DNA of 64,000 nt, taken from contig NZ_CP045484.1 of the NCBI RefSeq assembly GCF_009729055.1, forward strand, positions 1,736,001 through 1,800,000, read 5' to 3'. Positions 9,065 to 19,217 of the stretch are shown here, piece after piece. This DNA comes from Sulfurisphaera ohwakuensis (GTDB lineage Archaea > Thermoproteota > Thermoprotei_A > Sulfolobales > Sulfolobaceae). Both the position numbers and the translations under genes were made by a program. Under the pieces are notes generated by a model. That model searched no databases. It saw nothing but the letters and a program-made list of their open reading frames with translations, and had not been told where the DNA came from. How positions within the stretch are numbered: position 1 is the first letter of the stretch; each line of letters opens with the position of its first letter.

Positions 9065-10681
9065 TCATTTTTGACAATGACTACTAATGAACTCTACAGT
9101 TTCTCTTATCGAGTCCACATAATTTTCTATTTTTGCAAATCCGTGTCCCTCATCTTTATATATCTTATACTTAACTTCTTTACCCAACTTTTTAAGTTCT
9201 TCAACTACTTGCAAAGTTTCCTCAGCTGGACACCTTGGGTCGTTTTCACCAGCTAAGAGAAGTAATGGGGTTCTTATTCTGTCTATAAAGAATATAGGTG
9301 ATCTATCCCTTAATAGATTTTCATCATTACCTACCTTTATTTCATCATATTGCTGAAGTACTTCTCTCTCAAACTTCTTCTCGGTAAACCAATTTACAAA
9401 AGGTACTACAGCAACAGCAGAGCACCAAAGATCTGGAAACTTAGTAATGGCCATCATAGTTAAATAACCTCCGTAACTTGCACCAGTTATAGCAACCTTT
9501 TTAACTCCTAAAACTTTCACTGAATTTATAACGTCTAACAGCTCTCCTCCTCCTGGGTCCTTATCATTTAAATGATTAAACTTTCTCCCGTAACCGGTGG
9601 ATCCCCTATAGTTGGGACAGATTACTTTAAACCCCTTCTCCAAAAGGAACTGAATTTCTGGGTTAAAATTGTTCATGCATTCCCAATCTGGACCACCGTG
9701 AATATAGACTACGCCCCTGTCCTCATTACCTTTTTCATATAGCAAAGCATAAATTCTAACCCCATTAGAATCATAAGAGACGACCTTAGGTTTTACAAAA
9801 TCCCCTTTGATGTCAATCATAGAGTCAGTTAACCTCTCTATTTCTTTTCCATATCTGTACAAATCTGCTGATCTGTCGTGTTTAGAGTTTATAAAATAAA
9901 GATAATCACCATCAACCGTCAAGGAGCGTGTAAATCCTTCATTTAAAATCTCCTTCTCATGAACTAGAACAAAATTGCCATGTCTATCTTCAACATAAGC
10001 AATAGAACCCTTATATGGAATAGCCTCAAATATTTCATAATCACTTTCCTTTATTTTTCTGATCTCTCCTTTTAAAATATCAAATTCATACACTTTAAAC
10101 AAATCCTCGTGATTCGAGAGGAAGATGAACGATGAAGGGGAAGTAAAACAATTCTTGTTAGCAAGCTCTTGCTCTGAATTTGGAATATTAATTACATGAA
10201 TTTCATTACCACTGAGATCTGTTACATGAATATTATTATCGTAAATTCCGGTTGAGTAAACTATGTATTTACCGTTAAAACAGTAATTGTTTACGGGTCC
10301 TTCGCCCTTACTTAGCTTTATATATTTTCCTTCATTGTAAAGGTAAAGATGTAATGTCCTTTTATCATAATTTGATATTACCAATATCCCTTCTTTTGTC
10401 TCATGGGGAGAAACATTATCAAACTCATTATCAATAATTTTCTCTATCTTCCCACTTTCATAAAGGTAAATCTTCCTTATTTCACTACCGTTAGGGTCTA
10501 TGATAATAAACATTTTATTTCCGTTTATCCAGTCTACATCCTCAACGTAACCCTCAAGCTGGACTTTTTCCCCATTAACGTAAAGGACCGGTTTTTCATC
10601 TCTTATAATTGTAGCAATTTTTCCATTATATACGTCATAATCTAGTACAGGTTTTATCTTGAATAAATCTTCATATTTCAT
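9065..10681 (-). CDS. S9 family acylaminoacyl/prolyl oligopeptidase-like peptidase
   Basis: Intact 538-residue serine peptidase. Residues 1-310 form a beta-propeller. The alpha/beta-hydrolase domain starts near the oxyanion-region H-G-G-P at about 330. The triad is visible: Ser402 in G-A-S-Y-G-G, Asp481 in G-E-N-D-P-R and His513 in G-H-G-F. R-G-S-T-G-Y-G near 360 is typical of the S9C group. It would act in the cytosol on short peptides, removing N-terminal blocked or free residues. A second S9 gene at 26851-27602 is only a fragment, so this copy may supply the activity alone. Confidence 0.9.
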   Translation of the reverse strand: MKYEDLFKIKPVLDYDVYNGKIATIIRDEKPVLYVNGEKVQLEGYVEDVDWINGNKMFIIIDPNGSEIRKIYLYESGKIEKIIDNEFDNVSPHETKEGILVISNYDKRTLHLYLYNEGKYIKLSKGEGPVNNYCFNGKYIVYSTGIYDNNIHVTDLSGNEIHVINIPNSEQELANKNCFTSPSSFIFLSNHEDLFKVYEFDILKGEIRKIKESDYEIFEAIPYKGSIAYVEDRHGNFVLVHEKEILNEGFTRSLTVDGDYLYFINSKHDRSADLYRYGKEIERLTDSMIDIKGDFVKPKVVSYDSNGVRIYALLYEKGNEDRGVVYIHGGPDWECMNNFNPEIQFLLEKGFKVICPNYRGSTGYGRKFNHLNDKDPGGGELLDVINSVKVLGVKKVAITGASYGGYLTMMAITKFPDLWCSAVAVVPFVNWFTEKKFEREVLQQYDEIKVGNDENLLRDRSPIFFIDRIRTPLLLLAGENDPRCPAEETLQVVEELKKLGKEVKYKIYKDEGHGFAKIENYVDSIRETVEFISSHCQK

Positions 10682-10879
10682 AAATAATAGAAGGAGAGTA
10701 AAAATAAAAAGTTATTCAGAAAGCTGGCCTCATATCACCGATCACTTCCGGTCAAGTTCATCACCATAATAAGCTAATTAAGGAGTTTTATTATAACTTT
10801 AAATTATTTTCCAATTATATGTAGTTTGGATACACGATTTTTAAGTAAGCATTACGAAGTGTTAAAATCGTTCTTTTTT

Positions 10880-11043
10880 CTAGGTATGAGTGTGGACTTA
10901 GTATCGTCATTGAGCTATTTATATTTCTATAATTTTTAGCACATAGTAATATGTTAATTCGATATTTATATTCACTATAAAGTAAAAGTCATTTAATAAA
11001 TTTATATATAAATGACGACACAATCTCCACACTCCTAGGTATA
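10880..11043. repeat. 164-base element with long imperfect terminal inverted repeats
   Basis: The left arm (10880-10911, containing AGTGTGGA and TCGTCATT) pairs with the right arm (11011-11043, containing AATGACGA and TCCACACT), about 24 of 32 positions by eye. The centre is AT-rich with no reading frame. It could be a MITE of a family not otherwise present here, or it could form a large hairpin if transcribed. The rest of the spacer 10682-11132 holds nothing else I recognise. Confidence 0.45.
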
Positions 11044-11132
11044 ATAGAAAAGATTTTATTTGTTTAAATTTATAGAGCTTCTTTAATTTATTTTTTATTT
11101 CTTTTGTGAAAAAGAGTGCTTATTTACACTTA

Positions 11133-11741
11133 TTACATGATACCATATAGGAACAGCGACATACCTATGATTTCTGACAAATATAACGCTACTACGAATC
11201 CAGCAGCTACTAATGTACCTCCAAAACCGAGAATTACTACACCTAGAATTACTGAAATCATCTTCAACTTATTACCCTTAAAGAGTAAAGCTCTTGCTGC
11301 AAAAAATAAAATTATACCGGTTGCAACAATAGTGCCCATTGATGAAGTAGCCATAACTGAGCCTGGAAAGTTTATTGGTAATCCATTTTCTACTACGTTA
11401 AATCTCTGTGTTACAATTGAAATAATCAATAATATTGTAGAGAGGAAGGAATAGCCATAATAAGCGTTAATCCACTTTTTTGGAGCTTGTTGTATCGAAC
11501 CTAGGGAAAGAACTATAACAAGTTCAGCTACCGCAAATACGTAAATTGCACTAAGTAAATATCCACCTATGTTAAATGCGAAAAACTCTTGGCAAATCGA
11601 GGCCACGACAAAGAGAATGAAACCAAGAAACCAAAATAACCACATTACATTTCTTGATTTAAAATATCTCATTCCAGTAAAGTACGTAAGTAATATACTT
11701 AAAACAAGTGTTATAGTCGCCCAAATCATTGCATCATTCAT
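11133..11741 (-). CDS. Polytopic membrane protein, unknown
   Basis: The 202-residue protein has about seven hydrophobic segments (near residues 5-24, 32-52, 56-80, 92-110, 127-149, 158-180 and 183-200) and short loops. No catalytic or binding motif is visible. It stands alone, with long spacers on both sides. Similar orphan membrane proteins are common in Sulfolobales. I do not recognise a family. Confidence 0.65.
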   Translation of the reverse strand: MNDAMIWATITLVLSILLTYFTGMRYFKSRNVMWLFWFLGFILFVVASICQEFFAFNIGGYLLSAIYVFAVAELVIVLSLGSIQQAPKKWINAYYGYSFLSTILLIISIVTQRFNVVENGLPINFPGSVMATSSMGTIVATGIILFFAARALLFKGNKLKMISVILGVVILGFGGTLVAAGFVVALYLSEIIGMSLFLYGIM

Positions 11742-12596
11742 ATGAGTAACCGTTAATGGGATTATATAAAAATCTTTAATCGTAGAGTTCTAGGACTATA
11801 TATGATTAATAATCGTCGAGTTCAAGCTTGATTTACTTTATAAAATTTTTGAACAAAAATTTAAATAAAAAGAAAAGAGATCTGAATCTAAACTAGTTAA
11901 AGACAACAATACAGTAAATAAAATTTTCTAGAGAATATTTTAAAAATCTAACTATACCTATTTAAGAAATATTATCTGGTACGAAAAGACAATAGCCAAA
12001 TTTAAGTGAAAAAGTCATTATTATGACCTTTAAGTATTACTAACAAGGAACATAACACTTTATAATAGTATTAGGTTATGCTGATGAAAGATTATATGCT
12101 TCTTGTTAGATTTGATAAATATTCTTATCCTTAATGTTTAGCTAAACTTTATTTAGAAAATCATTATATATCCTTCAACGTTAAAAATATTTTTAAGAAT
12201 ATGCATCACCCACTAAAAACTGTTAATAAGTAAAACTAGACACTGGACTAAAAACTTCTTATATGTAACGTTATGATAGCTTAAGACATAGTATCTATAC
12301 TCGATCATAATTTAATAGGGAAATAGTAAGCCTTCTAATTTCACGGAAACCTTAATCATATATTTAGAAGAGTGCATTGCTCTTTAAAATCTCAGAAAGT
12401 ATAATGTCTTTAACTAACTTTACCTACTATTTAGGGAAAATATTTAAAATACCATTTCAATTATTAAGATTTTATAGAAGTATTTATATCTTTTAAGACT
12501 TTAAAGAGAAAATTTTATCTTTTTTAAACAAATTATTCATTTAAGATTATAATCAAATATAAAGAAATTCTAAGAAGTATTAAAATTTTTGTTATA
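11742..12596. other. Long AT-rich spacer, nothing recognised
   Basis: About 850 bases with no convincing reading frame on either strand, no IS end and no strong inverted repeat. It may be decayed coding DNA. Confidence 0.45.
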
Positions 12597-12902
12597 TTAA
12601 GCTCCTAACCAGCCGTGAACATAGCCGAAAATTTGATACAAGGGATTTAAACCGAGTATTAAGGCTATTGGAACCCATAGTAGGAAGCCGTAAAGTAAAT
12701 AAAGTGATATTGTAGCTATATCTTTATGTATCTTCCGGAATAATAAATATAGTATTATGGAACCAAAAGGACCTAAAAAGAACATTAATCCTAACCACCT
12801 AGTTGAGTCCTTTCTCGTAACTAATAAATAAAATATTCCGATTATGTAACCTATACCAGCGACTAAGCCTCCTAAAAACCATAACAAGTTTTTACGCCAC
12901 AT
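12597..12902 (-). CDS. Small membrane protein, unknown
   Basis: The 101-residue protein has three hydrophobic segments at about residues 6-27, 37-56 and 66-88. It follows, and overlaps by 11 bases, the gene at 12892-13362, so the two are probably co-transcribed. No family recognised. Confidence 0.55.
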   Translation of the reverse strand: MWRKNLLWFLGGLVAGIGYIIGIFYLLVTRKDSTRWLGLMFFLGPFGSIILYLLFRKIHKDIATISLYLLYGFLLWVPIALILGLNPLYQIFGYVHGWLGA

Positions 12903-13362
12903 ATATTACACCCCTCTTTAAATATTCACTTAAAATCTCAGAAATTATATTGATAACTTTTTCACGTAAGTTAACATTTCTACCATCTTTAATTTCAAGC
13001 TCTTCTAACAAACCGGGATCAATATATTTCCCATTTTTTAAGTTGACTACACATAATAATTTCTTCCCAACTAATATGAATTTTGGCTCAATCTTTATTG
13101 AATTATTTTTATAATCATAAGAATATGAGGCGAGAAGTTTAAAGTTAATTTTATTATCTCTTATTAAATTGAACTCCTGTAACTTTTTAAGCACATAATA
13201 ATAGTAACTTTTACTTATACCTATAAGTTTGAAATCTGAACAAGATAAAACTTTAAGAAGAATATCATTTCTACTTATTTTATTAAATGTATCTATGCTC
13301 AACATAACTATATTGGAGCTACCGTCAAATTCTCTTCTTAACTCGTAACACGAGTTCATCAT
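12892..13362 (-). CDS. Small soluble protein, possible winged helix
   Basis: The 156-residue basic protein contains S-K-S-Y-Y-Y-Y-V-L-K-K-L-Q-E-F-N-L-I-R at about 52-70. This resembles the recognition helix and wing entry of a winged-helix domain. The C-terminal half is mixed alpha/beta and unassigned. It overlaps the small membrane protein gene downstream. A regulator of that gene is possible, but this is inference from layout. Confidence 0.45.
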   Translation of the reverse strand: MMNSCYELRREFDGSSNIVMLSIDTFNKISRNDILLKVLSCSDFKLIGISKSYYYYVLKKLQEFNLIRDNKINFKLLASYSYDYKNNSIKIEPKFILVGKKLLCVVNLKNGKYIDPGLLEELEIKDGRNVNLREKVINIISEILSEYLKRGVIYVA

Positions 13363-13630
13363 TATAAATATTGCTATTCAATATTATATTATTTTCTACC
13401 ATTCAAATGCAGATATAACTACCTTGCATGCATATTCTAATTTGTATTTTTATATATTATATTCTAATTTATTTTCTTACCTTGATACATATGATTTTTT
13501 AAATAAACTAAGTTACTTTTTAAGATTTATTGTAAGACCTAAGGCGTGAAAATATCATAATAGTTCAACGGTTTACCTTAAGAGGGTTTAATAATTATCA
13601 TTTTAATCTTATTTATATAAAGGTGATAAA

Positions 13631-15107
<1,477 letters not shown>

Positions 15108-15115
<8 letters not shown>

Positions 15116-16175
15116 ATACGTCCTATTTTTCTTCATTCCATTAGCATGGTTCGTAACAATGTTCATGATTGAAGCCGGATCAATAGTAATGTATCCTATA
15201 TGTAGAATTAATACTTATAAGGAGAAAATGAAGATTGTTTTAGGATCATTATGGGCTATCATAGCAACATCTCTAGTATGGTTAGTAGTATCTTTGGACT
15301 CAATGTTTGCCCCAGTAATGTTTGCTACTGGTGAAGCTTTATTTGGAGTGCTAATGACATTAATTATAATCCTAGCTTTTCACCACTATCTAATTGGTTC
15401 TGCTGAAGGTGCTGATTCATTAGGCAAAGAATCTACTTCAAAGTTATTATTCATTCTTGCGGCACCTTTAGCATTATTAGTGGCTTTCCTTGGGAATACT
15501 ATATTCACATCAGTATTTAGTGGTTACGGTATTGGACTAAAGCTTCCACTCACTACAGTAGCTACAGTACTAGAAAAACATGAATTACCAGCAGTACTTG
15601 AAGCAACTCACGGAAGTATACAAGTATTTTATCCTAACTTCACTAGCATGATATTTAATCCATTCAATTGGGTATTCTTCATTGGTATAGTAATGTATGT
15701 AGTATACTTTACTGTAGCATTTTACGGTATAAAGGAAAGGGCTATACTAGGTTTTGCGGGACTTACATTGTCAATAATACTAGTATTAATCAGCACACAT
15801 GAATGGTTACCTACAGTATTTAACAACGCGATAGGGAATGCTGGATTCTGGATATACATTATCATTCTGTACTTGCTTCTCTATGCATCAACTTACAAAA
15901 ACTTACCTTGGAAACAAGCATGGGTATTCTTCTTCACATTCTTAGGTTCAGTAATGTTTGGCATATTCACCAATGGAAATATATTAGTTGATGCGGTACC
16001 TCCTACCGGTATACCAGCATCATTATTACTGACTAATTCAGTAACTCTATCAGCTTCCGCGCCTATATTGGCTGGAGCAGGCTTCCTAGTAGTAGGTGGA
16101 GTTACCGCAGTCTCATATAAAATACTTTATAAATCCGCATTAGAAAAAGCAGCAAGAAAAGTAGAAACAAAATAA
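15108..16175 (+). CDS. cydB: Cytochrome bd-type oxidase subunit II (CydB-like)
   Basis: A membrane protein of 355 residues with about nine hydrophobic segments. It starts E-Y-V-L-F-F-F-I-P-L-A-W-F and has the F-M-I-E-A-G pattern near 20, where CydB proteins carry an acidic residue in helix 1. Sequence similarity to bacterial CydB is weak, so the assignment rests on size, topology and the overlapping CydA gene. An archaeal paralogue such as CydA' is less likely because its heme ligands are not visible. A strong GGAGGTGGT Shine-Dalgarno at 15092-15100 lies inside the end of the upstream gene. Confidence 0.75.
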
Positions 16176-16183
16176 AAAAGTAA

Positions 16184-16212
16184 TTTAATTTTTTATTTTG
16201 ATTTTTTATTTA
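16184..16212 (+). terminator. T-rich terminator of the cyd operon
   Basis: Directly after the stop of the subunit II gene, runs of T (TTTTTTATTTTG then ATTTTTTATTT) fit the oligo-T termination signals of Sulfolobales. There is no hairpin. The spacer onward to 16686 shows no gene, IS end or clear structure. Confidence 0.45.
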
Positions 16213-16686
16213 ATCCTCTAATGGCAGTTTAGTAAAATCACTCTGCAGACCTTAAATTCATTTTTACAGAAATAATTTGAAAGACTAAATTCCTTACTAA
16301 TTATAATGTTTTATAAATTATAATCTTTGGTTACAAGCTATGAGATTTAATATAATAATAATAAATAATTACTTAACCTCGTTACTCTTTTTCAATAATT
16401 ATAGCTAAGTATTCCATAGAAATTCTTCTAGGCATGCATTTGTATTTTCTTTTTTCATGTATTTGAAGTTGTTGAGAGGAAAATGCGTGTGAAGTAATAA
16501 ATATAACTGTAATTTTTATAGGCACGCTTAAGTAAATGGTAATATTCACTAATTTACGTACTTTAATAGATTTAACAGAGTTTTTACATGAGAATTCTTA
16601 GAATCTGAGGTAAAAATTACTAAGACTATACATAACTAGACTTTTGGTCTGATAATCATTAGTATAGTGAAAAAGTTTAAAATTGC

Positions 16687-16720
16687 TGGTACCAACATTT
16701 TACTGGTACCAGTAAAATGT
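16687..16720 (+). promoter_or_regulatory. Perfect 26-base palindrome overlapping an ATPase start codon
   Basis: Positions 16695-16720 form a perfect palindrome: ACATTTTACTGGT followed by its exact reverse complement ACCAGTAAAATGT. The ATG start codon at 16717-16719 lies inside the right arm. A further TGGTACCA at 16687-16694 lies just upstream. Such a site could be an operator that blocks transcription or translation start of the gene it overlaps. Confidence 0.6.
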
Positions 16721-17855
16721 GGTTTATATATGGACCTCCAACTCCTAATCCATTTGGCAGAGATCAAGAGATAGATACTTTGATACGATTCATGAAAAAC
16801 GGTCAGCCAGTAAGCTTAATAGGTCCTAGGAGGATCGGAAAAACCTCAATATTATTAGCCTCTCTTAATAAATCTTCTTTACCTTTTGTTTTGATTTCAG
16901 TAGAGGAATTTGTCAGAGGAGAAAAAGGTTTCAACTTGGCGGAATTCGTCTCAGCGTACATAAGTAATGTTACAATCACAGCTTATTCTTTTGCAGGTTT
17001 CAAGTTTCAGTTCGTGGAAAAGACTAAAAGTTATTTAAAGCAGATTAGGGAACTAATAGGTGCGATCGAAGTAACCCTTAACGTACCAGAATTAACTGCT
17101 TTAATTGAAGTTGTGCTAGATAAAGCACAGAGGAATAAGAATTTAAGTGAAGAGCTTTCCAAGGTCTTGGATTTACCTCAAATATTAGCTGAGAAATTAG
17201 GTATTCAAAGGATGGTAATAGCTCTTGATGAGTTTCAATATCTTAAGCTAGCAAAACAAACTTCACCTGAAATATTTCACATAATGAGGAGTAAGTGGCA
17301 GTTTCATAAAAACGTAACCTACGTTATTTCTGGTTCTGCAATTGGAATGCTTAAAGAGATCATAAATACTAAAACCCAACCTTTTTATTAGTTCTTTTAT
17401 TTAATGAGAGTTAATCCTTTTGACAAAGAGAAATCAAAAGAGTTCCTTAGAAAAGGATTTGAAGCAGAGAGAGTTAACGTTAGTGAGAATGAAGTTGAAG
17501 ATATTGTGCCATATGTTGACGGATTTCCAGCATGGCTTAACCTAGTAGGGATAAAAGTCGTCATAGAAAAAAGCCCGTTAATGTAATTCTAAATAGTTTA
17601 CCTTATGATGAGAACGTGACTAATGCAATAGAAGGTGATTTAAGAAAACTCTCTCCTTCAGCTAGATCAGTTCTGAGGAAATTAGCTAGTTTAGGTGGTA
17701 AAGGAAGACCAAAAGATCTAGGGGATAACATATGGACTGTTAATAGGGCTTTAGCACAACTTATGAGGTATGGGTATGTGGAAAAAGAAGAAAGAGGTAT
17801 ATACAAAATATTAGATCCAATGATAGTACATTATTTCGCTAAGAGAGAAGTTTAA
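16717..17855 (+). pseudogene. Archaeal ATPase (ATPase_2 type), inactivated
   Basis: Homologue of the intact ATPase at 30750-31832. It starts with the family pattern F-G-R-D-Q-E-I-D. It has Walker A G-P-R-R-I-G-K-T near residue 40, Walker B M-V-I-A-L-D-E-F-Q near 175, the S-G-S-A-I-G sensor near 210, and a C-terminal winged-helix region. Two lesions are visible. An in-frame TAG at 17389-17391 falls where the intact copy has Asn in P-F-Y-N-Y-F. A frameshift near 17575-17580 follows, after which the frame continues to 17855. Members of this family are chromosomal or plasmid-borne P-loop proteins of uncertain role, often next to nuclease domains or toxin-like genes. Confidence 0.8.
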
Positions 17856-17875
17856 GCCTATCTAAAATAATCGTG

Positions 17876-19024
17876 TAGCATTTATAGGAAAATCCTTGCA
17901 GTTTAAGGGCACCTTGAAAACTTTTTAAAAATTAACTGACAAAAGTATTGGATGAATACAAACTCATTACTCCAAGCGTATTACAATGCACTTCAAGAAG
18001 CACTCCAACAAATATTCATCGCCTTGACTAGCGTGAGAAAAGACACACTAGCAAAACTAGTACTTGGAGGAGTAATGGGTGGAACAGCAACAGAAATAGC
18101 CCAAGCAACGGGCATGGACTACGAGACAGTACTAAAAAACCTTAACAAACTAGCAAACACAAACCTGATCAAAATAGTAAAAGAGATAGTACAAGACCAC
18201 CCAGTACAACTAATAATAGACGACACACATGATCACAAACAACACGCAAGAGCACTACCAGTATCAAGAAACGGAGCACAAGTCTTCTACTGCAGAGAAC
18301 ACAAAAGATACGAACCAACAATACAACTACTCATAATAGCAATAAAAGACTTGAAAACAAACGAGACCTACATAGTAACAATAATACCCTACATACCACA
18401 AAAGGTTGTTGAGATATTAAGGGAGAGGGGAGAGGAGGTTGAGTTCAAGACAAAGATACAAGAATACTTGGAAACATTGCCAATTCTCGAGAAGGAGTTT
18501 AATGTTGTGTGCAAGGTTTTTGATTCTTGGTATGTTAATTCTAGGACTCTTTTATCTAATACCGTCGGGGAACTCAAGTCCAACTCGCGGGTCACCGAGG
18601 GTGGTAGGCTCGTGCCAGTTGGCGAGTTCCCCGAGGGGGAATACCTAGTTGAGTATCTAGGTATTCCCATAAAATTACTTGTAATAGATGATTATAAGGG
18701 TTTTGGAAGGAGGTACTTCTTCTCTACCAACGTTAATGATACTGCGGAGGAAATAATAACTGCGTGGGAGAATCGTTGGGATATTGAGGTTTTGATTAGG
18801 GAGCTTAAAGCCTTGGGATTGGAGAAAGGTTCTTTCCTCACTTGGGTTAGGAATAAGGGGTTTATAACCCTTAAGGCTCTCTCCTTACTCTTGGTACTCT
18901 TGTTTAAGTATTCTCTTGGTTTGTATTTGGGTGCCAAGAGGATAGCAAGGGTGATAAAAAGTATTTATCAATCTTTGGGCGGGATTAAGAAACTTTTTAA
19001 GAGAAGGAAAAAGACGTAAAATGC
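17876..19024 (+). mobile_element. Insertion sequence IS-A, intact copy with target duplication
   Basis: The left end starts TAGCATTTATAGGAAAATCC and the right end, read inward, starts with a matching GCATTTTAC. The 8-base sequence TAATCGTG occurs directly before (17868-17875) and directly after (19025-19032) the element, a target duplication that marks a recent insertion. Length is about 1149 bases with one transposase gene. A decayed second copy lies at 58645-59741 and an end fragment at 36372-36498. The same outer terminal repeat is found on the MITEs at 54736 and 58389. Confidence 0.85.
17952..19019 (+). CDS. IS-A transposase, DDE type (IS4 superfamily, ISH3-like)
   Basis: Complete 355-residue transposase. 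It begins with a helix-turn-helix-like stretch (A-T-E-I-A-Q-A-T-G-M-D-Y-E-T-V near 46-60). The catalytic acids are probably Asp in I-I-D-D-T-H-D near 90, Asp in K-V-F-D-S-W-Y-V near 190, and Glu in W-D-I-E-V-L-I-R-E-L near 285, all characteristic of the IS4-like fold. The subfamily name is from memory. Base use changes sharply inside the gene: the first half is A/C-rich (45 of 60 bases at 18121-18180) and the second half is G/T-rich (38 of 60 at 18781-18840), with the switch near 18400. Confidence 0.85.
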   Translation: MNTNSLLQAYYNALQEALQQIFIALTSVRKDTLAKLVLGGVMGGTATEIAQATGMDYETVLKNLNKLANTNLIKIVKEIVQDHPVQLIIDDTHDHKQHARALPVSRNGAQVFYCREHKRYEPTIQLLIIAIKDLKTNETYIVTIIPYIPQKVVEILRERGEEVEFKTKIQEYLETLPILEKEFNVVCKVFDSWYVNSRTLLSNTVGELKSNSRVTEGGRLVPVGEFPEGEYLVEYLGIPIKLLVIDDYKGFGRRYFFSTNVNDTAEEIITAWENRWDIEVLIRELKALGLEKGSFLTWVRNKGFITLKALSLLLVLLFKYSLGLYLGAKRIARVIKSIYQSLGGIKKLFKRRKKT

Positions 19025-19217
19025 TAATCGTGAATTCTTTACAAGAGCGTATTTTCTGTGTCCAGACTGGCTGTAAGTTAAATATTATCGACTGTAAAAT
19101 TAAGGTAGAAATCTAATAGCTATTTCTATGTTAAATAGATACTAAATATTGGATAAAAAGTCTACATTTCTTACTCTCTAAAAACTGTAAAAATTTCCAA
19201 TAATATTATGAAAACTT

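Noticed and set aside
11116-11454. 112-residue plus-strand frame
   Set aside because: It is the shadow of the membrane protein gene on the opposite strand; the composition fits an antisense artefact.
13600-13625. TTTATATAAA just before the cyd operon as its promoter
   Set aside because: It would place the transcription start at or inside the first codons, while a clear GGTGAT Shine-Dalgarno suggests a leadered transcript from further upstream.
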